From the IMG/VR virus record IMGVR_UViG_3300025083_000025, positions 1 to 60,040 of that record: a stretch of 60,040 nucleotides of DNA. One strand, written 5' to 3'. How positions within the stretch are numbered: position 1 is the stretch's first letter; each line of letters begins with the position of its first letter. The notes below the pieces were generated by a model that saw nothing but the letters and a program-made list of their open reading frames with translations, was not told the origin of the DNA and made no database searches. Positions 34,523 through 44,628 of the stretch are shown piece after piece. Origin of the DNA: a virus. The position numbers were made by a program, and so were the translations under genes.

Positions 34523-35905
34523 ATGGCAACATCTTCAGCACCTCCGGTGTTTAATGACAGCAAGTCAGCGGTATTCCGCCGTCTTGACCCAGCGAAATAT
34601 ACTTCATTGGGTGATTTTATTGACGAAATCAACGCTCCTGACAATCGTGATCAGTTGGTTAAAACTTATGGTTACCAGCAGATCTCAGGTGGTTTAACGG
34701 GGTTCCTAAACCTTACAGGCGCCGTCCGCGCAAGCGGTACCGCAGATGAGGTTCAATACTGGGAAGAAACTCGTCTACATTCTTACGCAACTGTAAACCC
34801 AACGGCAACAGCGGCTTCTACTGCTACTTCATTAGTAGTGAAGAAAGGAACTGCTGATGCAAGTGTATTGCGCTTGAATGATGTAATCTTATGGGGCGGT
34901 GAGCACCGTATGATGGTTACTGCTATCTCTCCTGCTGGTGAGGTTGCAAACACAGCAACTGCTAACTACACTCTTGAGTCTTTAAGTGGTAACATCGGCG
35001 CTACTGCTGCTACTACTGCTGTTAACCTACCTGTGATTGGTAACTTGTTTGCACAAGGATCTGATCAAAACACTGGTTACTTGGAGTCAAACGTAATCAA
35101 GCGTACAAACGCTTACAACATCATCAAAGAGGTGTTCAAGGTTACAGGTTCTCAAGCAACCAACATTGGTTGGGTTAATGTAGGTAACGGCGATTACCGT
35201 TGGTACGTAAAAGGAGAAATGGACACTCGTGCTCGTTTCCTCGACAAGCGTGAAATGATGTTATTGTTAGGTGAGTCAATCACTAACACATTAACAACAA
35301 CAAACATCGGTGGTACACCAACAGCGGGAGAAGGTTACTTCGCTGCTATTGAAAACCGCGGTATTGTACAGAGTGGTCAGATCGATGACTTCACTGAAAT
35401 GGATGTATTGATCTCAGAACTTGACAAGCAAGGTGCAGCACCAGAGTACGCTATGTACGTGAACACTGCTCAGGCTTTGGCAATTGATGACATGGTTGCT
35501 TCATTGAACGGCGCTGCTGGTTTCACTAACACAACTACTGGTCTCGGTGCATTCGGTGGACGTGGTTCAGAACTTGGCTTCGATTCATTCAAGCGTGGTG
35601 GATACACATTCCACAAGCACTCTTGGAAGTTATTGAACGACCCAACATTGTTGGCTGGTTCTGATTACTTAGGAGCAATGATTCCGTTAACTACTGTAGT
35701 AGATCCTAAGACCGGTGATCGTGCCGCTGCTTTGGAATTGAACTACAAGGACACTAACGGATACTCTCGTGAAATGGAGCACTGGATGACAGGTTCTATC
35801 TTAGGTGTGAATAACACTAACACAGATAGCCTACAGTTCAACTACCGTTCTGAGTGTGCATTGGTTACTCGTGCAGCAAACCAACACATCCTTATCAAGT
35901 CATAA
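34523..35905 (+). CDS. Major capsid protein
   Basis: 460 aa. The order scaffold-capsid-terminator, rich Gly/Thr/Ala composition and segments such as GYQQISGGLTGFLNLTGAVR, GAMIPLTTVVDPKTGDRAAA and SREMEHWMTGSILG fit an HK97-fold capsid protein. Codon choice is distinctly more GC-rich and uniform than neighbours, as expected for a very highly expressed gene. A strong terminator follows directly. Confidence 0.85.
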   Translation: MATSSAPPVFNDSKSAVFRRLDPAKYTSLGDFIDEINAPDNRDQLVKTYGYQQISGGLTGFLNLTGAVRASGTADEVQYWEETRLHSYATVNPTATAASTATSLVVKKGTADASVLRLNDVILWGGEHRMMVTAISPAGEVANTATANYTLESLSGNIGATAATTAVNLPVIGNLFAQGSDQNTGYLESNVIKRTNAYNIIKEVFKVTGSQATNIGWVNVGNGDYRWYVKGEMDTRARFLDKREMMLLLGESITNTLTTTNIGGTPTAGEGYFAAIENRGIVQSGQIDDFTEMDVLISELDKQGAAPEYAMYVNTAQALAIDDMVASLNGAAGFTNTTTGLGAFGGRGSELGFDSFKRGGYTFHKHSWKLLNDPTLLAGSDYLGAMIPLTTVVDPKTGDRAAALELNYKDTNGYSREMEHWMTGSILGVNNTNTDSLQFNYRSECALVTRAANQHILIKS

Positions 35906-35920
35906 GGATAACAATTTCCG

Positions 35921-35947
35921 GAGAGGGGCTTTGCCCCTCTCTTTTTT
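35921..35947 (+). terminator. Terminator after the capsid gene
   Basis: GAGAGGGGC-TTT-GCCCCTCTC, a perfect 9-bp stem, followed by six T. Confidence 0.9.
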
Positions 35948-35967
35948 AATTTTTTAATTCTATTCAA

Positions 35968-36774
35968 ATGTCAACTACAACAAAGGCTGCTCCAAAGGCG
36001 GCAGCAAAAAAAACACCTGCGCCTAAAAAAGGCTACAGCGTAATCAAAAAAGATGCGGCACCAGAAACCACAAAGGTTTTTGAAATTCCAAAAGGCGGCG
36101 GCATCGTCACAAAAATAAAATCAGAGGTAAGTGTATACGATCCAGAAACAAATCAGGTTCGTAGTATACGCTATTGTCCTGGAGAACCAAGTGTATTCCG
36201 TGATGAACAGAACGAAAAGTCACGTAGAGAGCATGTTATATTTAGAGACGGCCTCTTAGCCGTTCCGTATAACAAGCCGAATCTTGCTAAGTTTATGGAA
36301 CTACATACCAGCAATATAGCAAACGGTGGTAAGTTGTTTAAGATTGTAGACAACAGTAGAGATTCTGAAGAAGTGGTTAACAGCGAGTTCTTGACTCATG
36401 ATGCTGTTTCTCTTGTTCGTACAAAAGGTTCTGATGAAATATTAGCAGTTGCTTTATCTTTAGGAATCAACATTGAACAACAAATGATTGATATCCGTAG
36501 AGAGATGTTACGTGAAGCAAAAAGCAGCCCTGCTACTTTTATTGCCATGTTTGATGATCCTCGTGTTAAGACTCGATCAGCAGTTATTCAATCAAATGAT
36601 TTCCAAATCATATCGTGTAAGCCTGATGGAGTATACTGGTTTGACAGTGGCAGATTAATTATATCTGTTCCTGCTGGTCAAGATCCAAAAGACATGATGG
36701 TTCGTTTTTGTCTTACCGAAAAAGGAGCCTCTGTATACGAAGAACTAATATCTCGATTAGAAAAACTTTCGTAG
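35968..36774 (+). CDS. Head-associated protein candidate, 268 aa
   Basis: The N-terminus is an Ala/Lys/Pro tail (KAAPKAAAKKTPAPKKGYSV) reminiscent of histone H1 tails, followed by a globular domain with VSVYDPETNQVRSIRYCPGE and a helical end. Sandwiched between the capsid terminator and a second terminator. Readthrough may set its level below that of capsid. Role unknown; the tail suggests DNA contact. Confidence 0.55.
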   Translation: MSTTTKAAPKAAAKKTPAPKKGYSVIKKDAAPETTKVFEIPKGGGIVTKIKSEVSVYDPETNQVRSIRYCPGEPSVFRDEQNEKSRREHVIFRDGLLAVPYNKPNLAKFMELHTSNIANGGKLFKIVDNSRDSEEVVNSEFLTHDAVSLVRTKGSDEILAVALSLGINIEQQMIDIRREMLREAKSSPATFIAMFDDPRVKTRSAVIQSNDFQIISCKPDGVYWFDSGRLIISVPAGQDPKDMMVRFCLTEKGASVYEELISRLEKLS

Positions 36775-36826
36775 ATTTACAGTACATTATTCGTATATGT
36801 GTTCTGTTAAACACATGTAAGCAGTA

Positions 36827-36855
36827 GAGGGGGTCCCGTAAGACCCCCTCTTTTT
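36827..36855 (+). terminator. Strong terminator
   Basis: GAGGGGGTC-CCGTAA-GACCCCCTC followed by TTTTT. A second hairpin (ATGTGT...ACACAT, about 36796-36816) precedes it. Confidence 0.9.
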
Positions 36856-36861
36856 ATTTCG

Positions 36862-36869
36862 TATATTTG
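36862..36869 (+). promoter_or_regulatory. Promoter -7 box for the adaptor and tail genes
   Basis: TATATTTG, exact TAnnTTTG, 20 bases before ATG 36890 and immediately after the terminator, so it restarts transcription for the tail genes. Confidence 0.7.
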
Positions 36870-36889
36870 CTGTAAAGCCAAAAACTATT

Positions 36890-37642
36890 ATGGCAAGTGT
36901 AGAAAGAGTTTACAAAGCAGTTAGAGACATAGCCAACAAAGACCAAAGAGGTTTTGTTACCCCAGCAATTTTCAACGAGTTTGCAGGTATGGCACAGATG
37001 AATGTATTCAATAGTTTGTTTGAAGAAATGACTATGGCTAATAGATTACGTCGTAGTGCATTGGACGGATCTCGTCAGTTTGCGCGTGCTAAACAGATAG
37101 AAGAAGATCTGTCTACATTCTCTAAGAAGTCAGAGTTGACTTTAACTTCTGGAGTAGTGGATAAGCCTTCTGATTTTGCTCGTGCAATTTCAATATCAAC
37201 TATTGGTAAAATGATATTGGGTGTTCGGCAACAGTCTCTTGTGCAGATGTGCTACAATGAAGATCATATTGATAGAATACTAAACAGCGATTTATCAGCA
37301 CCTTCAGACGATGCACCTGTTGCGTTGATTGCAAACCAGATAGAGATATTCCCCAACGTAAATACAAGTATTAATAAAATCAACCTACGGTACTTCAAGT
37401 TGCCTCAAGGTATTGTTCCAACTACAGGAGCAAAAACAACGGCGTCTCCTAAGTTTGGTTATTCTTCCTCTGTAGCAGGTGTTGAATTATATCTTGCAGC
37501 AAACAGTGTAGACTTTGAATTGCCTGAGCAATACTTTGGTGAGTTAGTTAACGAGGTTGCTTTACTTATAGGTGTTAATCTTCGTGATGCTAATGTATAC
37601 AATTACTCTAATTCAGAGATAACGAAACAAGAGAATAGATAA
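36890..37642 (+). CDS. Head-tail adaptor candidate, 250 aa
   Basis: MASVERVYKAVRDIANKDQR with a helical first half and a beta-rich second half (NKINLRYFKLPQGIVPTTGA). Position right after the capsid genes and just before a second adaptor-like protein is the usual place of a head-tail connector. No strong motif; the assignment comes from order and size. Confidence 0.55.
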   Translation: MASVERVYKAVRDIANKDQRGFVTPAIFNEFAGMAQMNVFNSLFEEMTMANRLRRSALDGSRQFARAKQIEEDLSTFSKKSELTLTSGVVDKPSDFARAISISTIGKMILGVRQQSLVQMCYNEDHIDRILNSDLSAPSDDAPVALIANQIEIFPNVNTSINKINLRYFKLPQGIVPTTGAKTTASPKFGYSSSVAGVELYLAANSVDFELPEQYFGELVNEVALLIGVNLRDANVYNYSNSEITKQENR

Positions 37643-38385
37643 TGAGTCAGTCATACGTAACAGTAGATAAAGTAGTTAACGACTACACAATGAGTATAGA
37701 TGCAGATGACTATGGGTCTAATGCGTCTGATTATATGTTGCGTCAATATGCCCTGAGAGGTATTCGTGAATTTGGATTTGATATAGCACATACTATTAAA
37801 ACAGTGTTGCTTGATGTCAATCAATCACTTGGCACTGTTGATATGCCTTCTGATTATGTTGACATGGTCAAGATGGGCCAGTTAGGTAATGATGGACTCG
37901 TGTATGTCTTTGCTGAAAACCCTAACATGAATCTCTTACCTGATCAACCAGCAGATGCAATACCAGATTACTTACTGGGATTTGATTCTTATGTGTTTAG
38001 AAATTTTGTTTATGAATCTACAATGGGCCGTCTATACGGTCTTGGTGGTGGACAGGGTGCAGGAGAGTATAGAGTCAACTGGGAAGAATGTAGATTTGAG
38101 ATATCATTGCTTTCAGATACTACTCAGGTAGTGCTTGAGTATATTTCAGATGCTGCTAAATCAAGTAACCCTTGCGTGCCTGTATATGCAGAAGAAGCAT
38201 TACGCGCTTATATATATTACAAAACAGTACATCGTAAGTCAAGTGTACCTGTAAGTGAGAAACAGCGTGCTCGTGCAGAATACTATAACGAACGTCGATT
38301 AGCAAATGCTCGATTGAAATCGTGGAATAAATTTGATGCACTAAGCACAAGTAGAAGAAATTTCAAACTAAGTCCTAAAGCATAA
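37642..38385 (+). CDS. Tail tubular A / adaptor-like protein, 247 aa
   Basis: Start overlaps the upstream stop by one base. The pattern MLRQYALRGIREFGFDIAHT, DMPSDYVDMVKMGQL and EEALRAYIYYKTVHRKSSVP matches the helical-beta-helical layout of T7 gp11-like tail tubular A and related adaptors. It would form the ring below the portal. Confidence 0.65.
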   Translation: MSQSYVTVDKVVNDYTMSIDADDYGSNASDYMLRQYALRGIREFGFDIAHTIKTVLLDVNQSLGTVDMPSDYVDMVKMGQLGNDGLVYVFAENPNMNLLPDQPADAIPDYLLGFDSYVFRNFVYESTMGRLYGLGGGQGAGEYRVNWEECRFEISLLSDTTQVVLEYISDAAKSSNPCVPVYAEEALRAYIYYKTVHRKSSVPVSEKQRARAEYYNERRLANARLKSWNKFDALSTSRRNFKLSPKA

Positions 38386-38388
38386 TCA

Positions 38389-41300
38389 ATGCCGTCTATT
38401 GATAAAATCATACCACGCTATCTGAACAGTGACGATGATGAGCGTTTGATCAAGCGTACCGAAATGGTTGACGCTCAAAACGTACGTGTATCTGTAGACT
38501 CAGAGATAGATGCTCAAGTATTAAAGAATGCCTGGGGTAATATTAGCCGGGCAGACACAATAGAAAACGGGAGTATACCTGCTGGTACTAATGTTGTTAT
38601 AGGTACTGTTGCTGATGAGCAGTCAGCGCAGATATATTATTTCTGTTACAACAGTGCTACTAATCATACGATATTTAGATATGATCAAAACGCCAAGAAA
38701 ACATTTATTGTTTATCAAGGCAGTGTGTTGCAGTTTACACAAGAAGGTCATGTTGATGCTGACATAGTTCGCCTATCAAATCACAACATACTTTTATACT
38801 TTAATGATAGCCTTAGCCAACCAAAAAAAATAAATGCAACACGTGCAGAACAAAGTATATCTGGTGCAGGTGGTTACCCTCCCAATTTTATAAGTGGTAG
38901 CAATGAAGAAAGACTGGCGTACATAACTGCGGCCAAAGCACCGCCATTGATTCCTCCAGTTGTCACCTTCCAAAACAATTCCGGTTATCCTCAAAACGAT
39001 ATATTCGAAAAGAACTTTCAGTTTGCTTATCAATATGAATATGATGACGGAGAGCAGAGTGCATTAAGTCCATACTCTTTACTGGGTATATCTAAGTCTC
39101 AATTGAAAGATGGATTTATAAATGCCGGTGCAAGAAACTTTTATAACGAGGCGAAGATCCAGGTGACATACAGCGCAGCAGATGTAAAAGACATAAACAT
39201 CTACGGGCGTATTGGTGATAAGGATTCTCCATTCTTTTTGATTGACACAATACCTAATGTCAACGGAACAGGAACACAAAATATATTTTTTAGAAACGAC
39301 TCTAACTATATAGGTCTTTCTACTCAGGTTCAAGATAAGAGATACGATAACGTACCTCAGAAAGCAGATAGTCAAGCACTGTCACAAGGGCGTCTTTTTT
39401 ATGGTGGTTATACCGAAGGGTATGACAACCTCCCGTTTATGGATGTAGATGCGCTGCCTAACTATAACGAGAAGCCAAATACTTATACAGTAACTGTTTC
39501 AAAAAATACTACTATAACTAATTATTTAGGTGAGTTTATAGATATAGACTTTAGCAGTATACCAGTAGCAGGATTTACCGCAGACTCAAAAGTATTGCTG
39601 TCGTTTAACTGGAATGACGGTGCTATGACCATACGTAATTCTCTCAAAAGCGACAGAGACTTTAACTTTGTTGATTCACTTGGTGATTTTAAATTATATA
39701 ATGATGCAGCCGGTACAGATTTAGTAGGTCTTTCAGGTGGTACAGATGCTGAGAAACTTGCAGGAATGGCGGGTCTTAGAACTATTGCTAATGGTACTGA
39801 TTATCAGACTGGCATAAACCTTGATTCAGGCACGCTAAACTCTCCTCCTCAAATAAGATTTATTGCTCAAAAGGGAACTTCAGATACAAGAGAAGAAAGT
39901 GTTGGTATTAAAAAGATCAACAGCGGTATTAAGGTTATTAGTAGTGGTTTTCAGGTAAGAAAGATTATAGATATACCGGCTGACAAAACTCGTGCTGAGA
40001 TACAGACGATTGTAGCAAATGAAGTTCAGGGGTTATACCCTACTCAATTGATGCCTCAAGATGGAGAAGCCGGTTTCAGTACATTTACTACGGGCTTTGG
40101 CACAAGAACTACAGTTGAGTCCGCTGCTTTTGCGGGTGCTGGAGAGGTATGGTTTAGAAGAACTAATCCAAACTTCACGACTGGTGTTGACACATACAAG
40201 TTCTCGTTAAGTCTTGTGAACATGAGAATCAATAAATTGGTTTTCGGAACAAAGGAGGCTGAGGTTATAGAGCCATTTGGTACATCTTCGTCATTTGATA
40301 TTATCGAAGCAAACATCGACGGCCAGTTACCACAACTTAATAGTGGCCCCAGTTTTAATCTTGTGCCAACTACTAATGGACTTTATCTTTCAAACACTGG
40401 TGCAAGTGTTACTGGTAAAGGTGCGTTGATCGAACGTAACGGAGGATACATTACAGCGGGAGGTAGTTTTGCTATTGCTAATAGCGACATGGATGGTAAC
40501 AGGTGTTTTAAATCTGGTTCAAGTCATGAACTTGGTTTGTTATACTATGATCAAAAAGGAAGGCCAGGTGGTGTGCAGCCCTTAGATGATGAGACTTTTG
40601 TTCAGCATACTAATGATCGCTCCAATCAAAACAATTTAGATGGCTACGCAGATATCACAATGCGTATACGCCATAAGGCCCCTGCTTGGGCAGATAGGTT
40701 TAGTGTTGTTTACGCTGGTCAAGGATCAATAATAAACAAGGTTCAGTACTCTCTTGGCGGTGCCTATCTTGCTTTAAATGATGCGGCTGAAGGAAGTTTT
40801 GGTTCAACTCAAAGTATGTATCTCTCAATAGGTACCCTACAGGGCCGAAACAATTCTTACGATAATCAATTAGGCGCCGACATAAACTATGGTTTTGCAG
40901 AGGGCGACAGGGTTCGTATAGTTTCATATGGAGACAACCTTAAAGAAACAAAAACATGGAGGATATCTAAAAAAATAACTCTGTTAGCAGATGCCACCTT
41001 AAATCCTATTTTAGATAGAAGTTCAAAGGCTGCTATTCAAAACACAACGGGGGATTTCCTTGTGTTAGAGGATAATAATACTCCTGGTTGGAACACCAGT
41101 AGTTTAATGGACAACACCTCTAACTGGAACAACCAATGTATTATAGAGATATACCGAGAGAGCGATGCCTTTACGGAAATGTTCTATTACGAAATTGGTG
41201 AAAACAAATCTATAGACAGCGCAGGTGTGCACCAGACAGATCGTGTAAGCACAACCGCACAAATTGAGATAGTTTCTCAAACAGGAGACGATGTAGAGTT

Positions 41301-43449
41301 CCGTTCACCAATCAGATTTTTCAAGGGAGATAATATTGAAACTTCAGGTGGGTCAAGTATTACAGTGGGTAATGTTGTAGAAGACACATCGAAGTCTGGA
41401 TATTCTTTTAGAGTTTATGGTGAGACTACATACAACTGGCCAACTTTAAGTCTACATGTAGTAACTGTTACTAATCCTGATTCTGTATTTAATATAGATC
41501 AGGGTGATTCATACTTTAGATTACGCACATTATTCTACGGTAGTGCTCCACGAAAAGGAGACGTATGGCGAAACCTTTCAGCAGCGTATACTCAAAATGC
41601 TTTAGTTGATTGGATTGAAGATCCTCGTGTTAGTGACTTCTTTAAATCAGATTATACTTCATTAGGAAAGAGTTATCCTTACCTTCCTGATGCTACTACT
41701 GTAAAGAGATACGGTTCTATAACTTACTCAGATCCATTCTCTTTTGAAAACACACAACTTGGACTTTCGTCATTTAACTTGACGATGCAAAATTTTGCTG
41801 ATATGTCTTATGACTACGGCTCAATTAAGTCTATGGTTTCGCATGATCAACTGATGTATATATTACATGAGCGCCGTGCTGGTGTTGTACCTGTTCAGAG
41901 AAACATAATTACAGCGGAATCTGGTGAGTCGCTTGTGGCGTCAAACATGATACTGGGTCCAGTAAATTATTATGTAGGAGAATACGGCGTAAATAATAAT
42001 CCTGAATCTGTTGCTCAGTATAGAGGGCAGATTTATTTTATGGACGCAAGAGCCGGTAAGGTATTGCGTATAGGAAAAGAAACAGGGATTAGTATTATAA
42101 GTGAGACTCTGGTTGATGGCTTCTTTAAAAGCAAAACATTCTCAACTGCTCTTTCTGCTAAAAATAAAAGATACCACGGTGGTATAGATAGGGAAAACAC
42201 GGAGTATATTATTAGTTCTCCTGCTCTTTATACTTCACGTATTACTATTAATGATGCATGTACGGGTCAAACGGCTATAGGGAATTCAAGAACTAATGAA
42301 GACGGTGACATAATAAATGTTTCACCAGTATATGATGATTCACTAACATTCTTTTGGAATACGGATGTAAGAAACTGGGAGTGTAGTCTTGATGACTGGG
42401 ATACTTCTGGAAGTGGTCTTATATTAATTGATCAACTTACGTCTAACCCCGTCGTAGGACTTTCAGAGAACTACTCTCCGTCACTTTCTGCGTCTTTGAA
42501 TACTGCCATACCAGTTGTAATGACATCGTCTCAGTATACAGCGTTTTATCCTGCAACATTTAATCAGTTGACAGGGGTTGTTAGACCTGATGCGTCATCG
42601 CCACTCGGTGATCTTATAATTGACAACACTCTTGAAACTCTTGAGGCATTTACTATTGCTTATAACCTTTGGGATAAGTTCTGGAGCACGAGATATTCTT
42701 ACAATACCGATGGAATAATTTCATTGACGGATAGAATGTACACGTTTAATGGTGCTAAAATATATGAGCACTCTCCCGATGCAACAAGAAATACTTTTTA
42801 TGGAATTGCCGGCGACACAATAGTTGAAGTGGTTTCTAACTTTAATCCATCTATGATTAAGGTCTACGAGGCATTAAGTCTTGAAGGCAATAATTCAGGA
42901 TGGACTGTTACACTTAATAATAGTGATCAAACCAGTACGATTGATCGATCAATATGGGACGAAAAAGAAAATTTCTACTACGCTTCCATACATCAAGACT
43001 CCTCAAACAATGTCACGTACACTTCTACCGCAAATGTTACTACCGTTAGCGGAACGTCTGAAGTCTTTTCGCTTGGAGAAGTAGATACATTACCTGGTAC
43101 TCTTGCTGACAAGATACCTTTTAAAAATGCTATAAACAATCAAGCGTTCCCATTAGGAGATTCAACAGCGTTGTATGTTTTAAATATTGCTCAGAATAGA
43201 TTAGAGCCTTTAAATCTCTATGCTGTTTCGGTTTCTGGTGAAAAAGAATTAACTTGTAATGCAACCATATCTGGATTCTCTGCTGGAGATACACTGGTGT
43301 TGATTGCTAACTCTGCAATAGAAGGAGATTCAATTAGAGATTATTATTTGAAAGCAAAATTTGTAAACGCAAGCACAAGCGCACACGAGTTGTACGCTAT
43401 TAACTTTATATATACTAAGTCAAACTTACACAACCAACAAGGACAGTAG
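38389..43449 (+). CDS. Large tail/stabilisation protein, 1686 aa
   Basis: The N-terminus MPSIDKIIPRYLNSDDDERL followed by MVDAQNVRVSVD is characteristic of the phage stabilisation/tail tubular B-like proteins (P22 gp10-type), which begin with a beta-propeller that lists 'N-x-R' positions. The whole protein is beta-rich with few helices. It is longer than gp10 homologues (usually 500-1000), so extra domains for host contact are probable in the second half. Its order after the adaptor proteins supports the call. Confidence 0.65.
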   Translation: MPSIDKIIPRYLNSDDDERLIKRTEMVDAQNVRVSVDSEIDAQVLKNAWGNISRADTIENGSIPAGTNVVIGTVADEQSAQIYYFCYNSATNHTIFRYDQNAKKTFIVYQGSVLQFTQEGHVDADIVRLSNHNILLYFNDSLSQPKKINATRAEQSISGAGGYPPNFISGSNEERLAYITAAKAPPLIPPVVTFQNNSGYPQNDIFEKNFQFAYQYEYDDGEQSALSPYSLLGISKSQLKDGFINAGARNFYNEAKIQVTYSAADVKDINIYGRIGDKDSPFFLIDTIPNVNGTGTQNIFFRNDSNYIGLSTQVQDKRYDNVPQKADSQALSQGRLFYGGYTEGYDNLPFMDVDALPNYNEKPNTYTVTVSKNTTITNYLGEFIDIDFSSIPVAGFTADSKVLLSFNWNDGAMTIRNSLKSDRDFNFVDSLGDFKLYNDAAGTDLVGLSGGTDAEKLAGMAGLRTIANGTDYQTGINLDSGTLNSPPQIRFIAQKGTSDTREESVGIKKINSGIKVISSGFQVRKIIDIPADKTRAEIQTIVANEVQGLYPTQLMPQDGEAGFSTFTTGFGTRTTVESAAFAGAGEVWFRRTNPNFTTGVDTYKFSLSLVNMRINKLVFGTKEAEVIEPFGTSSSFDIIEANIDGQLPQLNSGPSFNLVPTTNGLYLSNTGASVTGKGALIERNGGYITAGGSFAIANSDMDGNRCFKSGSSHELGLLYYDQKGRPGGVQPLDDETFVQHTNDRSNQNNLDGYADITMRIRHKAPAWADRFSVVYAGQGSIINKVQYSLGGAYLALNDAAEGSFGSTQSMYLSIGTLQGRNNSYDNQLGADINYGFAEGDRVRIVSYGDNLKETKTWRISKKITLLADATLNPILDRSSKAAIQNTTGDFLVLEDNNTPGWNTSSLMDNTSNWNNQCIIEIYRESDAFTEMFYYEIGENKSIDSAGVHQTDRVSTTAQIEIVSQTGDDVEFRSPIRFFKGDNIETSGGSSITVGNVVEDTSKSGYSFRVYGETTYNWPTLSLHVVTVTNPDSVFNIDQGDSYFRLRTLFYGSAPRKGDVWRNLSAAYTQNALVDWIEDPRVSDFFKSDYTSLGKSYPYLPDATTVKRYGSITYSDPFSFENTQLGLSSFNLTMQNFADMSYDYGSIKSMVSHDQLMYILHERRAGVVPVQRNIITAESGESLVASNMILGPVNYYVGEYGVNNNPESVAQYRGQIYFMDARAGKVLRIGKETGISIISETLVDGFFKSKTFSTALSAKNKRYHGGIDRENTEYIISSPALYTSRITINDACTGQTAIGNSRTNEDGDIINVSPVYDDSLTFFWNTDVRNWECSLDDWDTSGSGLILIDQLTSNPVVGLSENYSPSLSASLNTAIPVVMTSSQYTAFYPATFNQLTGVVRPDASSPLGDLIIDNTLETLEAFTIAYNLWDKFWSTRYSYNTDGIISLTDRMYTFNGAKIYEHSPDATRNTFYGIAGDTIVEVVSNFNPSMIKVYEALSLEGNNSGWTVTLNNSDQTSTIDRSIWDEKENFYYASIHQDSSNNVTYTSTANVTTVSGTSEVFSLGEVDTLPGTLADKIPFKNAINNQAFPLGDSTALYVLNIAQNRLEPLNLYAVSVSGEKELTCNATISGFSAGDTLVLIANSAIEGDSIRDYYLKAKFVNASTSAHELYAINFIYTKSNLHNQQGQ

Positions 43450-43456
43450 TAATCCT

Positions 43457-43464
43457 TATTTTTG
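43457..43464 (+). promoter_or_regulatory. Promoter -7 box for internal virion genes
   Basis: TATTTTTG, exact TAnnTTTG, 21 bases before ATG 43486. It lies in the loop of a small inverted repeat ATCCT...AGGAT. Confidence 0.6.
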
Positions 43465-43485
43465 TAGGATAAAAAAACATGAGAT

Positions 43486-44628
43486 ATGGCAATAGGACCT
43501 TTAATTAACCTTGGTGCAGGTTTAGCAAAAACCGGATACGGATTGTATCAGGAAAATCTTGCTAAAAGAAAAATGGCGCAGGCTGATCAAACTGCCATGG
43601 GACCTATTCGTTCACAGGCTGCACGACAAAGAATCGCTCGTCAAGAGTCTGATTCACAATCAGCAATAGATGCAGCGTTACGCTCCCAAGCCACACAAGC
43701 CCAGCAGATTGGGGCAACTGGTGGCTCTCGTGCATTGCAGGCAGCAACTCCTGCATTACTTAGAGCAACAGAGTTAACCACCGGAAGTGCTTTAGATAGA
43801 TTTGGGTCATTAGGTGCAAGAGCGTCTCAACTTGAAGACAAAGTAAACTTAGCAAATGCTAACGTAGGTGTAAATGCCAACCTTGCTCGATTACAACGTG
43901 CGGCAGATGCTGCTCGCTCTGTAACTTTAAGCGGTGTATCTGACGTTATCGGAGGAACAGCCGGCCTACTTGGAGGCATTGGTAAAAAAGGAAAGGGCAC
44001 TGATGATGTTGTTGAAACTATGACGGAAGAAACAATAACTCCAGAGAAACAGGCGGTTATGGATCAAGCCAGTATGCCAATGACAAATGCTTTTGGTGCA
44101 ATGGATATTCCTGGAAGCAGTATGGCTGGAGTAAACAGAGCGTCTGATATTGCAGTACGTAGAAAGGGCGCTGGCCTCAATTTAACACCTGAGTACGAAG
44201 TCAATGCAAGTAACTATGCTCCTTCACCTGTTGGAGTACAAGACATTGATACTTCATTTGATACCCAGGCAGAATATGACTTTTTAAATCAGAGTCGTGC
44301 TAAGGCAACAAGTAACAGTTTAGATGCTCTTGCTAACAGAGTTAGTACTTTCGAAGATAGACAAGAAGAAGAAATCATGGGTCTGTTGAACCAGCCTATG
44401 AGCGAAGGTGGAGAATTAGACAGAGCAGAAAAAACACCAGGTGAATTTGATCATGAAGAAAATCCAATTGACATTGTGCAAGAGGGAGACAAGATTGGTG
44501 AGATGACTGGTGGAGAATATATATTTAACCCAGAGCAAGCAGAGGAATTATTAGAACTTTCTAAGGAAGGTAATAGTGAACTACATGAGTTCGTCCGTAA
44601 CTTGCTAAGTAAAGAACAATTTAAGTAA
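43486..44628 (+). CDS. Internal virion protein candidate, 380 aa
   Basis: The N-terminal 190 residues are Ala/Gly/Gln-rich helix (GAGLAKTGYGLYQENLAKRK ... ALRSQATQAQQIGATGGSRA), typical of ejected internal proteins. A flexible middle is followed by a short conserved end, GDKIGEMTGGEYIFNPEQAE then helical FVRNLLSKEQF, seen in phage virion proteins. Precedes two further large internal proteins. Confidence 0.6.
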   Translation: MAIGPLINLGAGLAKTGYGLYQENLAKRKMAQADQTAMGPIRSQAARQRIARQESDSQSAIDAALRSQATQAQQIGATGGSRALQAATPALLRATELTTGSALDRFGSLGARASQLEDKVNLANANVGVNANLARLQRAADAARSVTLSGVSDVIGGTAGLLGGIGKKGKGTDDVVETMTEETITPEKQAVMDQASMPMTNAFGAMDIPGSSMAGVNRASDIAVRRKGAGLNLTPEYEVNASNYAPSPVGVQDIDTSFDTQAEYDFLNQSRAKATSNSLDALANRVSTFEDRQEEEIMGLLNQPMSEGGELDRAEKTPGEFDHEENPIDIVQEGDKIGEMTGGEYIFNPEQAEELLELSKEGNSELHEFVRNLLSKEQFK

